A stretch of 64,000 bases of DNA from Sphingomonas populi (GCF_004208535.1 NZ_SGIS01000019.1:1-64000), one strand, 5' to 3'; positions 8,200 through 17,887 are shown, counted from the first letter of the stretch. The notes: generated by a model not told the origin, from the sequence alone. Made by a program: numbers and translations.

Positions 8200-10155
8200 T
8201 CAGGGCTGATCGGTCGTCTCCTGTCCGGTCAGCGCCGCCTTGAGCTTCGCGAGCGCGGCGGCGTCGGTCTTGACGCCGACGCTGCCGCGCACCGCCTTGA
8301 CGAACTGCTGGATATATTCGCCGCCGGTCGCCTTGCCGATATCGGCCTGGGTCGCCGCGACGATATCGGGACGACCGCGCGCATCGCCCTTGTCGATCCG
8401 GTCGAGCCACAGCACGAACCAGCCAGCATTGTTGGGCGCGGCGATGATCTTGGCGGTGTGCGGCGCCATGCTGAACAGCAAGGCGAGCGGGGCGGGCACG
8501 CCGCCGGCGTTGGCGGTGAGCTCGGCGCGGGTCTTGTCGAGCGGCTGGACCGGGGGCAGCTTGACGCCGGTCGCGGCGACCGCCTGTGCGATCGGCGTGC
8601 CCTTGTTGGCGGCGTCCATCACCTTCTTGGCGACATCGCGTGCGGCCTTGGCGGCGCGCTCCATCGTGAAATCGCGCGTGACCGCGTCACGGATTTCGGC
8701 GAGCGGCGGCGGTGCCGATGGGAGCACCTTGGCGGTGGAGATCACCGCGAAGCTGTCGGCATCGACCGGCACGAGCTGGGGCGTGTCGCCGGGCTGGTTG
8801 GCGAAGCCGGCATCGACGATCGCCTTCGCGGCCGGCGGCAGCTTGGCATCGGGATGCGCGGGATCGGCGCCGCTCGCCAGCACTGGCGGCGAAACCTGTG
8901 CGGTGAGCTTCTGTTGGCTCACAAGCTGATCGAAGGTGGCGCGGTTCGAGATCGCATCGTCGAGCGCGTCGTGGATTTTCCGTAGCTGGTCGTTCTTCTT
9001 CTGCGTGGTGAGCTGCTCGGTGAGCTGCGGCTTGGCCTGCGCGAGCGGGATCTCGCCGCGATCGTCGATGCTCTCGACGCGGCCGACGACATAGCCGAGC
9101 GTGCCCTTGACCGGGCCGATCACGCTGCCCTTGGCGGCGGCGAACACGGCATCGGCGAAGGCGGGCGAGGTCTGCGCGGCGATCGCGCTCTTCTCCAGCG
9201 CGGTCATCGTCGCGGGTTCGAGCCCGGCGGCGCGCGCGGCAGCGTCGATCGGGGTGCCGGCCTTGATCTTGGCGGCGAGCGCGTTGGCGCTGGCGGCATC
9301 GCCGACGATCACGCGGACGACGGTGCGGCGCTGGACTGCGCGGAAGTTGGCGATCTGCGCCTGATACGCCTTGGCGATCTCGGCATCGCTGACCGTGACC
9401 GGGGTGGTCAGCGCCTTGCCCGAGACGGTCGCGTAGCGAATCACGCGGCGCTCGGCGAGGCTGTAGCGCGCGGCGTTGGTTTTGTAGAACGCGGCGAGCT
9501 GGGCATCGGTCGGCGCGGGGCCGGTGGCGAGCGCGGCGGCGGGGATCATTGCGATCTGCGCGTGGCGCTTTTCGAGCAGCAACCCGGCATAGGTCTGCGC
9601 GAGCGACTTGGCCACCTGCGGCGTGTCCGCCTGAAGCGGCGTGACGAGCAACTGGGCGATCATGCCCTGCTTCATGTCGGCGCGAAGCGCGGCGTCGGTC
9701 TGATGCGCCTGCTTGAGCGCGCGGTTATAGGCGTCCTGGCTGAACTTGCCGTCGGGGCCTTGCAGCGACGGGATGCTGGCGATGCGGCCATCGACCAGCC
9801 GGTCGCTGACGAACATGCCCTGCTTGTGGCCGAACCGCTCCAGCGCGATCGTGTCGATCATGCGGTTGAGCGTGCCGTCGACGCCGCCGCCCGCGACATA
9901 TTGCGCCATGTCGAGCGTCGGGTTCTGCTGGCGATACCCTTCGAGCTCACGCTGCGCGCGGGCACGGATGTCGTTCGCGCCGATCTTGGTGCCGTCCACG
10001 GTCGCGAGCGAATCGCCCGATCCGGTCGTGCCGCTGCCGCCGGTGAGGCCGGTGATGTCGGTCAGCCCGAACATCAGGGCGATGACGATCAGCCCCCCGA
10101 GGGTGACGACGACGCCGACCTTCGAGTTGATGATCCGGCGAAAGAAACTGAGCAT
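8200..10155 (-). CDS. ppiD: PpiD-like peptidylprolyl isomerase / periplasmic folding factor
   Basis: 651 residues. A short cytoplasmic start (MLSFFRRIINSKVG) and a single membrane helix near residues 14-32 anchor it in the inner membrane with the rest in the periplasm, as in PpiD. A SurA-N-like chaperone segment follows (about 45-200), then a parvulin-like region around 230-390 and a second degenerate one around 440-600. PpiD helps outer-membrane and periplasmic proteins fold as they leave the Sec translocon. The gene directly precedes trpE, a usual arrangement in sphingomonads. Confidence 0.9.
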   Translation of the reverse strand: MLSFFRRIINSKVGVVVTLGGLIVIALMFGLTDITGLTGGSGTTGSGDSLATVDGTKIGANDIRARAQRELEGYRQQNPTLDMAQYVAGGGVDGTLNRMIDTIALERFGHKQGMFVSDRLVDGRIASIPSLQGPDGKFSQDAYNRALKQAHQTDAALRADMKQGMIAQLLVTPLQADTPQVAKSLAQTYAGLLLEKRHAQIAMIPAAALATGPAPTDAQLAAFYKTNAARYSLAERRVIRYATVSGKALTTPVTVSDAEIAKAYQAQIANFRAVQRRTVVRVIVGDAASANALAAKIKAGTPIDAAARAAGLEPATMTALEKSAIAAQTSPAFADAVFAAAKGSVIGPVKGTLGYVVGRVESIDDRGEIPLAQAKPQLTEQLTTQKKNDQLRKIHDALDDAISNRATFDQLVSQQKLTAQVSPPVLASGADPAHPDAKLPPAAKAIVDAGFANQPGDTPQLVPVDADSFAVISTAKVLPSAPPPLAEIRDAVTRDFTMERAAKAARDVAKKVMDAANKGTPIAQAVAATGVKLPPVQPLDKTRAELTANAGGVPAPLALLFSMAPHTAKIIAAPNNAGWFVLWLDRIDKGDARGRPDIVAATQADIGKATGGEYIQQFVKAVRGSVGVKTDAAALAKLKAALTGQETTDQP

Positions 10156-10289
10156 AAAGCGGACGGGCCGATCTGTTGAAGGCGAATTAACGGGTCGCTT
10201 TAAGCGGGGCGGGCGAGCGCTTCAAGCTTGTGTGGTGGCGCAGGCTTGTTATCGCAGCGCAACAAAACCCAAAAAGGGAGACACTGGGG

Positions 10290-11039
10290 ATGACGAGACG
10301 CAAGCTGATTGCAGGCAATTGGAAAATGAACGGCGATCTCGCCGCGCTCGCCGAGATCGACGCGATCGCGGCGGCGGCGGAGGCGTACCGACAGGTCGAC
10401 GTCGCGATCGGCGTGCCGGCGACGCTGATCGCGCCGGCGGCGGCGCGGGTGCCGGGGTTCGCGATCGGCGCGGAGGATGTCCACCCGGAGGATAGCGGTG
10501 CGTTTACCGGCTGCGTTTCCGCCGGGATGGTGCGCGAGGCGGGGGCGAGCTTCGCGATCGTCGGGCACAGCGAACGCCGCGGCGGCTACGCTGAAACCGA
10601 CGCCGAGGTGAAGGGCAAGGCCGAGGCGCTGCTGCGGCATGGGCTGAACGGCATCCTGTGCATCGGCGAAACGGCGGAACAGCGCGATGCGGGCGATGCG
10701 GTTGCGGTGGTGACCGGGCAGTTGCGCGGATCTATGCCTTTGGGGGCGGGGTCTGGCTGGCTGTCGATCGCCTATGAACCGATCTGGGCGATCGGCACCG
10801 GGCGCACGCCGACCGTCGCGGATGCGGCTGCGATCCACGGCGCTATCCGCGCGACTCTGGTCGAGCTGCTCGGCGCGGACGCACAGGCGATGCGGATTTT
10901 GTATGGCGGATCGGTGACGGGGGATAATGCCGCCGCGTTGCTTTCCGCTGGTGATGTCGATGGCGCGCTGGTCGGCGGTGCGAGCCTGACGGCGGCGAAG
11001 TTCGTGCCGATCATCGTGGCGGCGGCTGGGTTGGGGTAA
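10290..11039 (+). CDS. tpiA: triosephosphate isomerase
   Basis: 249 residues, normal length. It interconverts dihydroxyacetone phosphate and glyceraldehyde 3-phosphate. Catalytic features are all visible: GNWKMNG at residues 9-15 (Asn, Lys), VGHSERR near residue 92 (His), AYEPIWAIGTG near residue 160 (Glu) and the phosphate-binding YGGSV near residue 205. ATG 10290 follows an aaaaaggga ribosome-binding site and starts the expected MTRRKLIAGNWK. Divergent from ppiD and convergent with the Rieske oxygenase gene. Confidence 0.97.
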   Translation: MTRRKLIAGNWKMNGDLAALAEIDAIAAAAEAYRQVDVAIGVPATLIAPAAARVPGFAIGAEDVHPEDSGAFTGCVSAGMVREAGASFAIVGHSERRGGYAETDAEVKGKAEALLRHGLNGILCIGETAEQRDAGDAVAVVTGQLRGSMPLGAGSGWLSIAYEPIWAIGTGRTPTVADAAAIHGAIRATLVELLGADAQAMRILYGGSVTGDNAAALLSAGDVDGALVGGASLTAAKFVPIIVAAAGLG

Positions 11040-11052
11040 CTTCGACGCCTAC

Positions 11053-11085
11053 CCGTTCGTGCTGAGCTTGGCTCGGCACGAACGG
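11053..11085. repeat. CCGTTCGT/ACGAACGG hairpin (family B), copy 1
   Basis: A 33-bp inverted repeat: CCGTTCGTGC, GAGC..GCTC, then GCACGAACGG, followed by CGTTTT. It sits in the 50-bp gap between convergent tpiA and the Rieske gene and could terminate transcription from tpiA. Related copies occur at 23637 and 51916, also at convergent gene ends. Confidence 0.7.
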
Positions 11086-11089
11086 CGTT

Positions 11090-12154
11090 TTACGACGTGA
11101 AAAACCGGCTCAGCCCCATGTCGCGGAGCAGGCGGCGGTACGCGAGCGAACTCATGTCGGCGGGGATGTGTGCTTCCATCATCGGATCGAGCGGCAGTTC
11201 CTCGGGCATCTGCGCCTCGACGATCGCCTTGTCCTCGTGGAAGACGCGCAGGTTGAAGTCGTAGACGTCCTGCACGGGCAGGTCGGTATCGAAATTGCGC
11301 GCGATCGGCGCGAACATCCGCGTCACCTTGGCCGAGACCGGCGAGGCGAGGTTGACCACCACCAGCCGGTCCGCGCCGGGGAAGTGGATTTCGAGCGAGG
11401 CCGAGAACGGCACATGGCAGCGGAAATGGCGCAGCCAGCGGAAATCGGGCACGCCGCGCCCGTTCACGCCGATCGGATAATTGCCGACGGTGCTCCAATA
11501 TTCGGCCTCGAAGCCATAGTCGGTGGTGCGCGTTTTGTAGGCGGGGACTTCGGCGTTGTTGGCATCGCCGAACGTGTCGGTGTGGACGAAGGCGAAATGC
11601 GCGACGTCGAGGAAGCCCTCCATCTGGCGCCCGGCGAAGCCGTGGATGTCGATCCACGGGCAGACGATCTGCTGGTAGCCGGCCTCGTCCCAATGCGGCA
11701 CGTCGAGGATGTCGCCCGGCTCCGGTAGCGTGCCTGGCGCGGCGGTGAGGCAGGTCCAGATCAGCCCGTAGCGTTCGACATGCGGGTAGGTCTTGAGGTG
11801 CATTCGGTCGGGGATGCCCTTGGCGGGGTGCGCGGGCACATGCACACAACGCCCGCCCGCGCCGAACCTGAGGCCGTGATAGGCGCAGACCACGCCGCCG
11901 CCGGTCTGCGTGCCCATGCTGAGCGGCACGCCGCGATGCGGGCAGATATCGGGCGCGACGACGATCTCGCCGTCGGCGCGGTAGATGACGAGCGGCTGAT
12001 CGAGCAACTTGGTGCCGAGCGGCGCATCGCCGATCTCGCGGACGAGCGCGACCGGATACCAATGTTGCGCGAGGATCGCCCAGTCGGTCGGATCGAAGGT
12101 GCAGTTGCGCGGCAGGGCCGGCCCCTCGGGAGTAAAGATCGCGGCGGTCGCCAT
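11090..12154 (-). CDS. Rieske-type aromatic ring-hydroxylating oxygenase, alpha subunit-like
   Basis: 354 residues from ATG 12154 (ATG 12166 also in frame, but the later one has a better ribosome-binding site). The N-terminal Rieske [2Fe-2S] domain has CPHRG near residue 71 and CAYHGL near 90, the paired Cys/His ligands. The C-terminal catalytic domain carries the mononuclear-iron motif DVAHFAFVHTDTF near residue 184. Length and layout resemble vanillate or dicamba O-demethylase-type oxygenases, which use a separate reductase; none is adjacent. The substrate cannot be read from sequence. Divergent from a TonB receptor gene with a Fur-box-like site between them. Confidence 0.88.
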   Translation of the reverse strand: MATAAIFTPEGPALPRNCTFDPTDWAILAQHWYPVALVREIGDAPLGTKLLDQPLVIYRADGEIVVAPDICPHRGVPLSMGTQTGGGVVCAYHGLRFGAGGRCVHVPAHPAKGIPDRMHLKTYPHVERYGLIWTCLTAAPGTLPEPGDILDVPHWDEAGYQQIVCPWIDIHGFAGRQMEGFLDVAHFAFVHTDTFGDANNAEVPAYKTRTTDYGFEAEYWSTVGNYPIGVNGRGVPDFRWLRHFRCHVPFSASLEIHFPGADRLVVVNLASPVSAKVTRMFAPIARNFDTDLPVQDVYDFNLRVFHEDKAIVEAQMPEELPLDPMMEAHIPADMSSLAYRRLLRDMGLSRFFTS

Positions 12155-12273
12155 TGGGGGCCTCATCGAAAGCGGATGGGCGGGGGATGCCGGGCTTAAG
12201 GCGCGCGATCAAACGCAATGATTTTCACGGCGCGTTGCGAAAATGAGCGCGGCAACATTTCGTCACGCTTTTC

Positions 12274-12292
12274 GATATTGACTCGCAATAGC
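12274..12292. promoter_or_regulatory. possible Fur box upstream of the TonB receptor gene
   Basis: GATATTGACTCGCAATAGC is an imperfect inverted repeat (ATTG, five bases, CAAT) and matches 13 of 19 positions of the classical Fur consensus by eye. It lies about 40 bp before the receptor start and 120 bp before the divergent oxygenase gene, a suitable place for iron-dependent repression. Confidence 0.4.
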
Positions 12293-12332
12293 GTATCTTT
12301 ACTTGCCCGGCGCTCACATTGGGGGACGTTGG

Positions 12333-14459
12333 ATGCGCGTACACGCTTTGGGTTTGGTTTCGTCTTTGCTGGTCTCGGTCGCGGTGATCGCCACGCCACT
12401 CACCGCGCATGCGGCCGAGGACGACGACACGAGCGCGGCCAAGCCTGTACCATCCGACATCGTCGTGACCGGCGTGCAGTCCGGCGAAGGCCAGGCCGAG
12501 GTCGCGCAGGGCGGCGCGCTCGGCACGCGGTCGCTGCTGGATACGCCGTTCTCGGTCACGATCGTCGACCGTGACGATATCGACAAGCGGCAGGCGACCA
12601 CGATCGGCCAGATCTTCATCAACGATCCGTCGGTCTTCTCGTTCGCGACGGCGGGCACGACGAACTGGTGGGGCACGCAGATTCGCGGGCTGGGCGTGCG
12701 CAATTACTATATCGATGACGTGCCGCTGCTGCTCTACTGGGGCGGCGATTTTCCATTGGAATCGGTAGAGCGGGTCGAGGCGCTGAAGGGGCTCAGCGGC
12801 TTCATGTACGGCTTCGGATCGCCCGGCGGGGCGATCAGCTACCGCACCAAGCGCCCGACGCCGTCACCGTTACTGACGACCGAGATCGGCTGGCGATCGA
12901 ACAGCGATGTCTATGGCCGCCTCGATGCCGGCGGCCCGCTGACGCAGGACGGGCGGCTCGGATATCGGCTCAATCTTTCGGGGGAAAAGGGCAACGTCTA
13001 CAACGGCGCGAGCGTCGAGCGCTTCGTCGGCTCGCTGGCGCTTGAATATGCGATTACGCCCGACGTGAAATGGTATGCGACCGCGACCTATGAGGACAGC
13101 ACGCTGCGCCACGAGCCGTTCCAGATCTACTGGAGCGCGTATCAGGACACGGTGCTGCCCAAGCCGACCTATGATTACGACAAGCTCAACATCGCCAACA
13201 GCTCCTACCGCACGCGGACGCTGGCGACCGCGACCGGGCTGGACTGGCAGTTCGCGCCGCAATGGTCCGCGCGATTGACCTATGGCTATACGAGCAAGCT
13301 GCATCATTCGAACAAGATGTTCGTGAATCTTCTCGACCGGACGGGCGATTACGAGGGCTATGCCTATAATTTCGCCGAGTGGGACAGAAACCACTTCGCG
13401 CAGGCGATGATTCAGGGCGAGTTTCGCACCGGCCCGGTTCGTCACGAGATCGTCGCCGGGGCGTCATTGATGTTGAACGATGCCGATTTCGGCCTGAACG
13501 ACGGCTATCATTGGGGCAATGACTTCAACGGCAACATCTATCGCGACCAGCCCTTCCGGGTGACGCGCGATATTTCCTGGAGCACCGACGGCTCGCCGTC
13601 GCGCGAACGGCAGAGCGCGGTGTTCGCCAGCGACACGCTTCATCTCGGCGAGCACATTCAGGCGGTGCTGGGTGCGCGCTATACGACGTACCGGCTGCTC
13701 GATACCGATGGGAATGCCGCCACCAACAGCGGCTATCGTACCTCGGCGGTGACGCCGACGTTCGCGCTGATCTACAAGCCAACGGCCTATGCCTCGCTCT
13801 ACGCGAGCTATGTGGAGGGGATGGAGCCGGGCAGCCGGGTCGGCGCCACCTATGCCAATGTCGGCGAGGTTCTGAAGGCGACCGTCAGCAAACAGTATGA
13901 AGCCGGCGTGAAGTACGAACATGGCGGATTGAGCCTTGCCGGTGCGGCTTTCCGCATCGAGCGCGCCGCGACGATCGACCGGCTGACCGATGGCAAACGC
14001 TTTTTGTCGCAGGATGGCCTCACCGTCTATCAGGGCGTGGAAGCCAGCGCGGCTTACGACGTGAGCCGGACGCTCCGGGTCGGCCTTGGCGCGATCCACC
14101 TCGATCCGCGCATCCGCCGCGTCTCACCCGATAATGCCGATCTCGCCGGTAACATTCCCGGGCAGGCGGCGCGGTGGCAGGTGACCGCCAATGCCGATTA
14201 CAGTTTCGCGGCGGTGCCGGGGCTGAGCGTGCATGGCAATTTCCGCTATTTCGGCAAGGCGCCGACCGACGATACCGACCGGCTGTATATTCCGGGTCGC
14301 ACGCTCGCGAATTTTGGTCTGCAATATGCGACCGTGATCGGCGGGCAGAACGTTCTGCTGACGGGGAACGTCAACAATCTCTTCGACAAGAAGTACTGGG
14401 GGCTTGGCAATATCGGCGAAGGCCGGAACGGCGCGCTGGCGGTGAAAATCGCCTGGTGA
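12333..14459 (+). CDS. TonB-dependent siderophore receptor
   Basis: 708 residues. A signal peptide (MRVHALGLVSSLLVSVAVIA to about residue 28, AHA cleavage) is followed by a TonB-box-like SDIVVTG, a plug domain (DTPFSVTIVDRDDI, then a VERVEALKGLSGFMYG segment) and a 22-strand barrel ending in the aromatic C-terminus AVKIAW. The plug wording is typical of FhuE/FcuA-type ferric siderophore receptors. It imports substrate across the outer membrane using TonB energy. ATG 12333 was chosen because it begins the signal peptide. The possible Fur site upstream fits iron regulation; the exact ligand is unknown. Confidence 0.9.
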   Translation: MRVHALGLVSSLLVSVAVIATPLTAHAAEDDDTSAAKPVPSDIVVTGVQSGEGQAEVAQGGALGTRSLLDTPFSVTIVDRDDIDKRQATTIGQIFINDPSVFSFATAGTTNWWGTQIRGLGVRNYYIDDVPLLLYWGGDFPLESVERVEALKGLSGFMYGFGSPGGAISYRTKRPTPSPLLTTEIGWRSNSDVYGRLDAGGPLTQDGRLGYRLNLSGEKGNVYNGASVERFVGSLALEYAITPDVKWYATATYEDSTLRHEPFQIYWSAYQDTVLPKPTYDYDKLNIANSSYRTRTLATATGLDWQFAPQWSARLTYGYTSKLHHSNKMFVNLLDRTGDYEGYAYNFAEWDRNHFAQAMIQGEFRTGPVRHEIVAGASLMLNDADFGLNDGYHWGNDFNGNIYRDQPFRVTRDISWSTDGSPSRERQSAVFASDTLHLGEHIQAVLGARYTTYRLLDTDGNAATNSGYRTSAVTPTFALIYKPTAYASLYASYVEGMEPGSRVGATYANVGEVLKATVSKQYEAGVKYEHGGLSLAGAAFRIERAATIDRLTDGKRFLSQDGLTVYQGVEASAAYDVSRTLRVGLGAIHLDPRIRRVSPDNADLAGNIPGQAARWQVTANADYSFAAVPGLSVHGNFRYFGKAPTDDTDRLYIPGRTLANFGLQYATVIGGQNVLLTGNVNNLFDKKYWGLGNIGEGRNGALAVKIAW

Positions 14460-14463
14460 GCGC

Positions 14464-15855
14464 TTAGCTGTCGCCGTACCGGCCCTTGAGCATCCCCCAC
14501 ACCGCGCGCAAGCCAAGCGCCTCGCCGCCCTTGGGGCGGCCCGGCTTGCCGCTGGGGCGCCAGGCGAAGGTGTCGAGATGCGCCCATTGCGTATGTTCGG
14601 GGACGAAGCGGCGCAGGAACAGCGCTGCCGTCACCGCGCCGGCGAAGCCGCCGTCGGGGGCGTTGAGCAGGTCGGCGATGTCGGACTTGAGCATATCGTC
14701 GTAGCCATCCCACAACGGCAGCCGCCACAGCGGGTCTTCGCTCGCCGTGCCCGCCGCGAGCAAGGCTTTGGCGAGCGCATCGTCGTTGGCGAAGGTGGCG
14801 GGGAGATCGGGGCCGAGTGCCACGCGCGCCGCGCCGGTAAGCGTGGCGAAATCGAGGATCAGTTCGGGATTGTTCTCGCCGGCGCGGGTGAGCGCGTCGC
14901 CGAGGATGAGGCGGCCTTCGGCGTCGGTGTTGGTGTTCTCGACGGTCAGCCCCTTGCGGGTGGCGAGCACGTCGCCGGGGCGGAAGGCGTTGCCGGCGAT
15001 GGCGTTCTCGACCGCCGGGATCAGCAGATGCAGCCGCACCGGCAGATGCGCGCCCATGATGAGGCCGGCGAGCGCGAGCGCGTGCGCGGCGCCGCCCATG
15101 TCCTTCTTCATCAGCCGCATGCCGGAGGAGGGCTTGATGTCGAGCCCGCCCGAATCGAAGCACACGCCCTTGCCGATCACGGCGAGACGCGGATGCGCGG
15201 AATTGCCCCATTCAAGTTCGATCAGCCGGGGTTCGCGGCCCGACGCGGCGGCCTGGCCGACGGCGTGGATCATCGGATAGCCGCTGACGAGCGCCGCGCC
15301 CTTGGTGACGGTGAGGGTCGCGCCGTGCGTGTCGGCGAGCGCGGCGGCTTCGGCTTCGAGTTCGGCGGGGCCGAGATCGGCGGCGGCGGTGTTGACGAGG
15401 TCGCGCACGGTCGCGGTGGCGCGGGCGAGTGCGACCGCTTCGGCGATCCGCGCGGGTTCGGTGGTGAGCAGCACGCGGCCGGGGGTGCGATCGGGCTTTT
15501 TGTAGCGGGTGAAGGCGTGCTGGCCGAGCGCCCAGCCGAGCAGAGCCGCGCCAACGCTCGCGCCGTCGAGGCGGTAGCTGCCATCGGGTAGCGTCTCGGC
15601 GAGCTTGGCGAGATCCCATGTGCCGAGCGGCGTCTTGGCGACGCACAGCAGCACCGACCAGTCCTCGGCGTCCGCACCGGGCAGGATCGCGGTCGCGCCC
15701 GGCTTGGCCTCGACGCGGGCGGCGTCGAGCGCGGTGCGTACGCGCGGCGGCTGGGCGGTGCGCCAGCCCTCGAACGCGGCCTTGGTGACGATGTGGATCG
15801 TGCGCGCGGTCTGACCGCGATCGGGCTGGAGCAGGGGGGTGGGATCGTAGGTCAT
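14464..15855 (-). CDS. leucyl aminopeptidase family protein (M17)
   Basis: 463 residues. The C-terminal catalytic half carries the M17 two-metal site: IGKGVCFDSGGLDIKPS near residue 233, MKKDMGGAA near 256 and the signature NTDAEGRLILGDAL near residue 310. It removes N-terminal residues from peptides in the cytoplasm. The N-terminal domain is shorter than in E. coli PepA, as in many alphaproteobacterial homologues. Its ATG overlaps the stop of the serine hydrolase gene (ATGA), so it is the last member of an overlapped set starting at rimO. Confidence 0.92.
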   Translation of the reverse strand: MTYDPTPLLQPDRGQTARTIHIVTKAAFEGWRTAQPPRVRTALDAARVEAKPGATAILPGADAEDWSVLLCVAKTPLGTWDLAKLAETLPDGSYRLDGASVGAALLGWALGQHAFTRYKKPDRTPGRVLLTTEPARIAEAVALARATATVRDLVNTAAADLGPAELEAEAAALADTHGATLTVTKGAALVSGYPMIHAVGQAAASGREPRLIELEWGNSAHPRLAVIGKGVCFDSGGLDIKPSSGMRLMKKDMGGAAHALALAGLIMGAHLPVRLHLLIPAVENAIAGNAFRPGDVLATRKGLTVENTNTDAEGRLILGDALTRAGENNPELILDFATLTGAARVALGPDLPATFANDDALAKALLAAGTASEDPLWRLPLWDGYDDMLKSDIADLLNAPDGGFAGAVTAALFLRRFVPEHTQWAHLDTFAWRPSGKPGRPKGGEALGLRAVWGMLKGRYGDS

Positions 15856-17240
15856 TGGCTCGGCATCACCAGAAATTGTTCGTAGCGCCCGGTTTCGCCG
15901 GGTTCGGCATAGGTCACGATGTTGAGTGTGCGGTCGGCGAAGACCGCGCGATAGTTGCGATTTACGAACCCGCCGCGCAGCCGGGGCGCGCGCACCAGAT
16001 CGAAGCTCTTCGGTTCGCCGAGCGGGGCGAGCGTGGCCTTGTAATCGGCGAGCGCGGTGGCGGTGAAATAATCATTGGAATTGCTGGTCATCAGCGTGCG
16101 GTCGAGAGTGCCCGATCGCAGCATCGCATAGACGCCGCGTGCCTTGGCGGTGTTGGCGACTTCGGCGCGCTGGGTTTGCGAGGGCGGCAGGATGGTTTCG
16201 GCGATCTGCGCGGCGATACTGCTGAAGGCATCGCTGAAATCGCTGTTGACCAGCACCACCACCGCCGCCTTGTCGTCCGGAAAGACGGTGTTCTGCGACA
16301 GGAAGCCGACCGCTTCGCCGCTATGCTCGACGAAGCGGTGGCCTTGCTGCTCGCCGGCGGTGACGCCGAGGCCGTAGCCGTTGGTGGTGCCGTCGGTGAG
16401 CTTGACCGGGGTTTCCTGCTCGGCCCAGTCGGCGGCGGGGAGCAGCGTGCGGTTCATCCGGGCGATGTCCCATTTGGCGAGATCACTCGCCGACATCGCC
16501 AGTTCTCCGGCTGCGAACAGCCAGCCGTGCGCGGCGGGTCGTTCCGCGCGGACCGGGCCGAGTGCGAAACGCTGATAGCCCTGCGGATAGCCGGGGCCGT
16601 TCGCGAGATCCTGATCGACCGGGGCCATGCCGAGCGGGGTGAAAACGTGGCCCTTGAGGACATCGAGCAGGGGCATCCCCGCCACCTTCTCGACGATCAT
16701 GCCGGCGATGACATAGCCGGTGTTCGAATATTGCCACTGCGTACCCGGCGCGAAATCGAGCGGCTTCTTCGCCCAGCGATCTATGATGTCCTGTGGGGTT
16801 ACTGGCTCACGCATCGCCGCGAAGCTGTAATCCTGCGGCCAGTAATCCTGTAGCCCTGAGGTGTGGCTGAGCAACTGGCGGATGGTGATGATGTCGCCGC
16901 CGCTGATGCCGGGGACGTATTTCGAGACTGTGTCGTCGAGGCTCAGTTTGCCCTGATCGCGCAGCAACAGCATCGCGGCGGCGGTGAATTGCTTCGAGAT
17001 CGAGGCGATCGGGTATTTGGTGTCGGCGCGGGCTATCGGGATCGTCTCGGATTGCTTGCCATAGGCTTTGGCGAGGACGATGCGCCCGCCGCGCACGATC
17101 GCGATCGAGGCGGAGGGGACGCCGGTGCGCGCGAGGCTGTCGGCGACGATCCTGTCGACTTTGGCGGTCTCGGCGGGAGACAGCTCCTGTGCGGAGACAG
17201 GAGCGGCGGTGAGCAGCAGCGCGGCGAGCAGGGCTTTCAT
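15852..17240 (-). CDS. serine hydrolase, beta-lactamase / class C family
   Basis: 462 residues from ATG 17240, where a signal peptide begins ([18 protein letters not shown]). The beta-lactamase-family fold shows the SxxK nucleophile motif in YPIASISKQFTAAAML near residue 75, the YSNTGY tyrosine motif near residue 162 and an HSGEAVGFLS segment near residue 300. A C-terminal extension of about 110 residues follows the catalytic domain. Likely a periplasmic esterase, peptidase or penicillin-binding-like enzyme; sequence alone does not show activity against beta-lactams. It overlaps its neighbours by four bases on both sides. Confidence 0.88.
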   Translation of the reverse strand: MKALLAALLLTAAPVSAQELSPAETAKVDRIVADSLARTGVPSASIAIVRGGRIVLAKAYGKQSETIPIARADTKYPIASISKQFTAAAMLLLRDQGKLSLDDTVSKYVPGISGGDIITIRQLLSHTSGLQDYWPQDYSFAAMREPVTPQDIIDRWAKKPLDFAPGTQWQYSNTGYVIAGMIVEKVAGMPLLDVLKGHVFTPLGMAPVDQDLANGPGYPQGYQRFALGPVRAERPAAHGWLFAAGELAMSASDLAKWDIARMNRTLLPAADWAEQETPVKLTDGTTNGYGLGVTAGEQQGHRFVEHSGEAVGFLSQNTVFPDDKAAVVVLVNSDFSDAFSSIAAQIAETILPPSQTQRAEVANTAKARGVYAMLRSGTLDRTLMTSNSNDYFTATALADYKATLAPLGEPKSFDLVRAPRLRGGFVNRNYRAVFADRTLNIVTYAEPGETGRYEQFLVMPSQ

Positions 17241-17887
17241 TCGTCGTCTTGTATCGCACCGGTGCGGAACGGGAAGCGGGAAACCCGCATCACCGCCTGC
17301 ACATGCGGGGCGCGCGCGAAATCCGACGGGGCGATGAAGCCGCGCCCGTCCCACGGGATATTCACGCCGAGCAGGCGGTAGCATTCGTCGAGATATTCCG
17401 AGCAGAAATATTCGTCATTGGGCTGGATCATGCGCGGCAGCCGCACGCCGAACCGCGCGAGGCCGATGCGCAGCGCGATCTTGGCGAGTTCGGCGGCGTC
17501 GAACGGACAGCCGAGCTGGCCGGTGGCGAAGCCGCTCATCCGCCGCATCTGGTCCTGCGTGGCGCGGGCGACCTCGTCGTGGCGGGCGATCACGACCTTG
17601 CCGTTGAAGGGCTTGTCGCGCGGCTGGAAATCGGTGACCCAGCGGCTGAGCGGCACGCAGCGCACGCCGATCTTCTGCACCGCTTCGAGCACCATCACGC
17701 GGTCTAGCTCTTCGAGCCGGACGATCATCGCGATATGGCTCCAGTCGCTCCGCGTCGCCCATTGGATGACGCGCGAGAACATCTGGTTGCCCGAGCAGAT
17801 CGCGAGATCGCCGGTGCGGACGGCGCGGCGCACCGCAGCGTAGCGCTGCGGCGGCCAGCTTGCGAGCGCTTCGGCCGGTGTCGTCAC
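17237..17887 (-). CDS. YiiX/YebB-type permuted papain-like hydrolase
   Basis: 216 residues from GTG 17887, overlapping the rimO stop. The order of motifs is that of the circularly permuted NlpC/P60 group: an early His in WSHIAMIV near residue 45 and a late Cys in [15 protein letters not shown] near residue 165. Such proteins are usually amidases or acyl-handling enzymes of the envelope. No signal peptide is visible. Translation is probably coupled to rimO upstream and to the serine hydrolase downstream. Confidence 0.75.
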   Translation of the reverse strand: MTTPAEALASWPPQRYAAVRRAVRTGDLAICSGNQMFSRVIQWATRSDWSHIAMIVRLEELDRVMVLEAVQKIGVRCVPLSRWVTDFQPRDKPFNGKVVIARHDEVARATQDQMRRMSGFATGQLGCPFDAAELAKIALRIGLARFGVRLPRMIQPNDEYFCSEYLDECYRLLGVNIPWDGRGFIAPSDFARAPHVQAVMRVSRFPFRTGAIQDDE

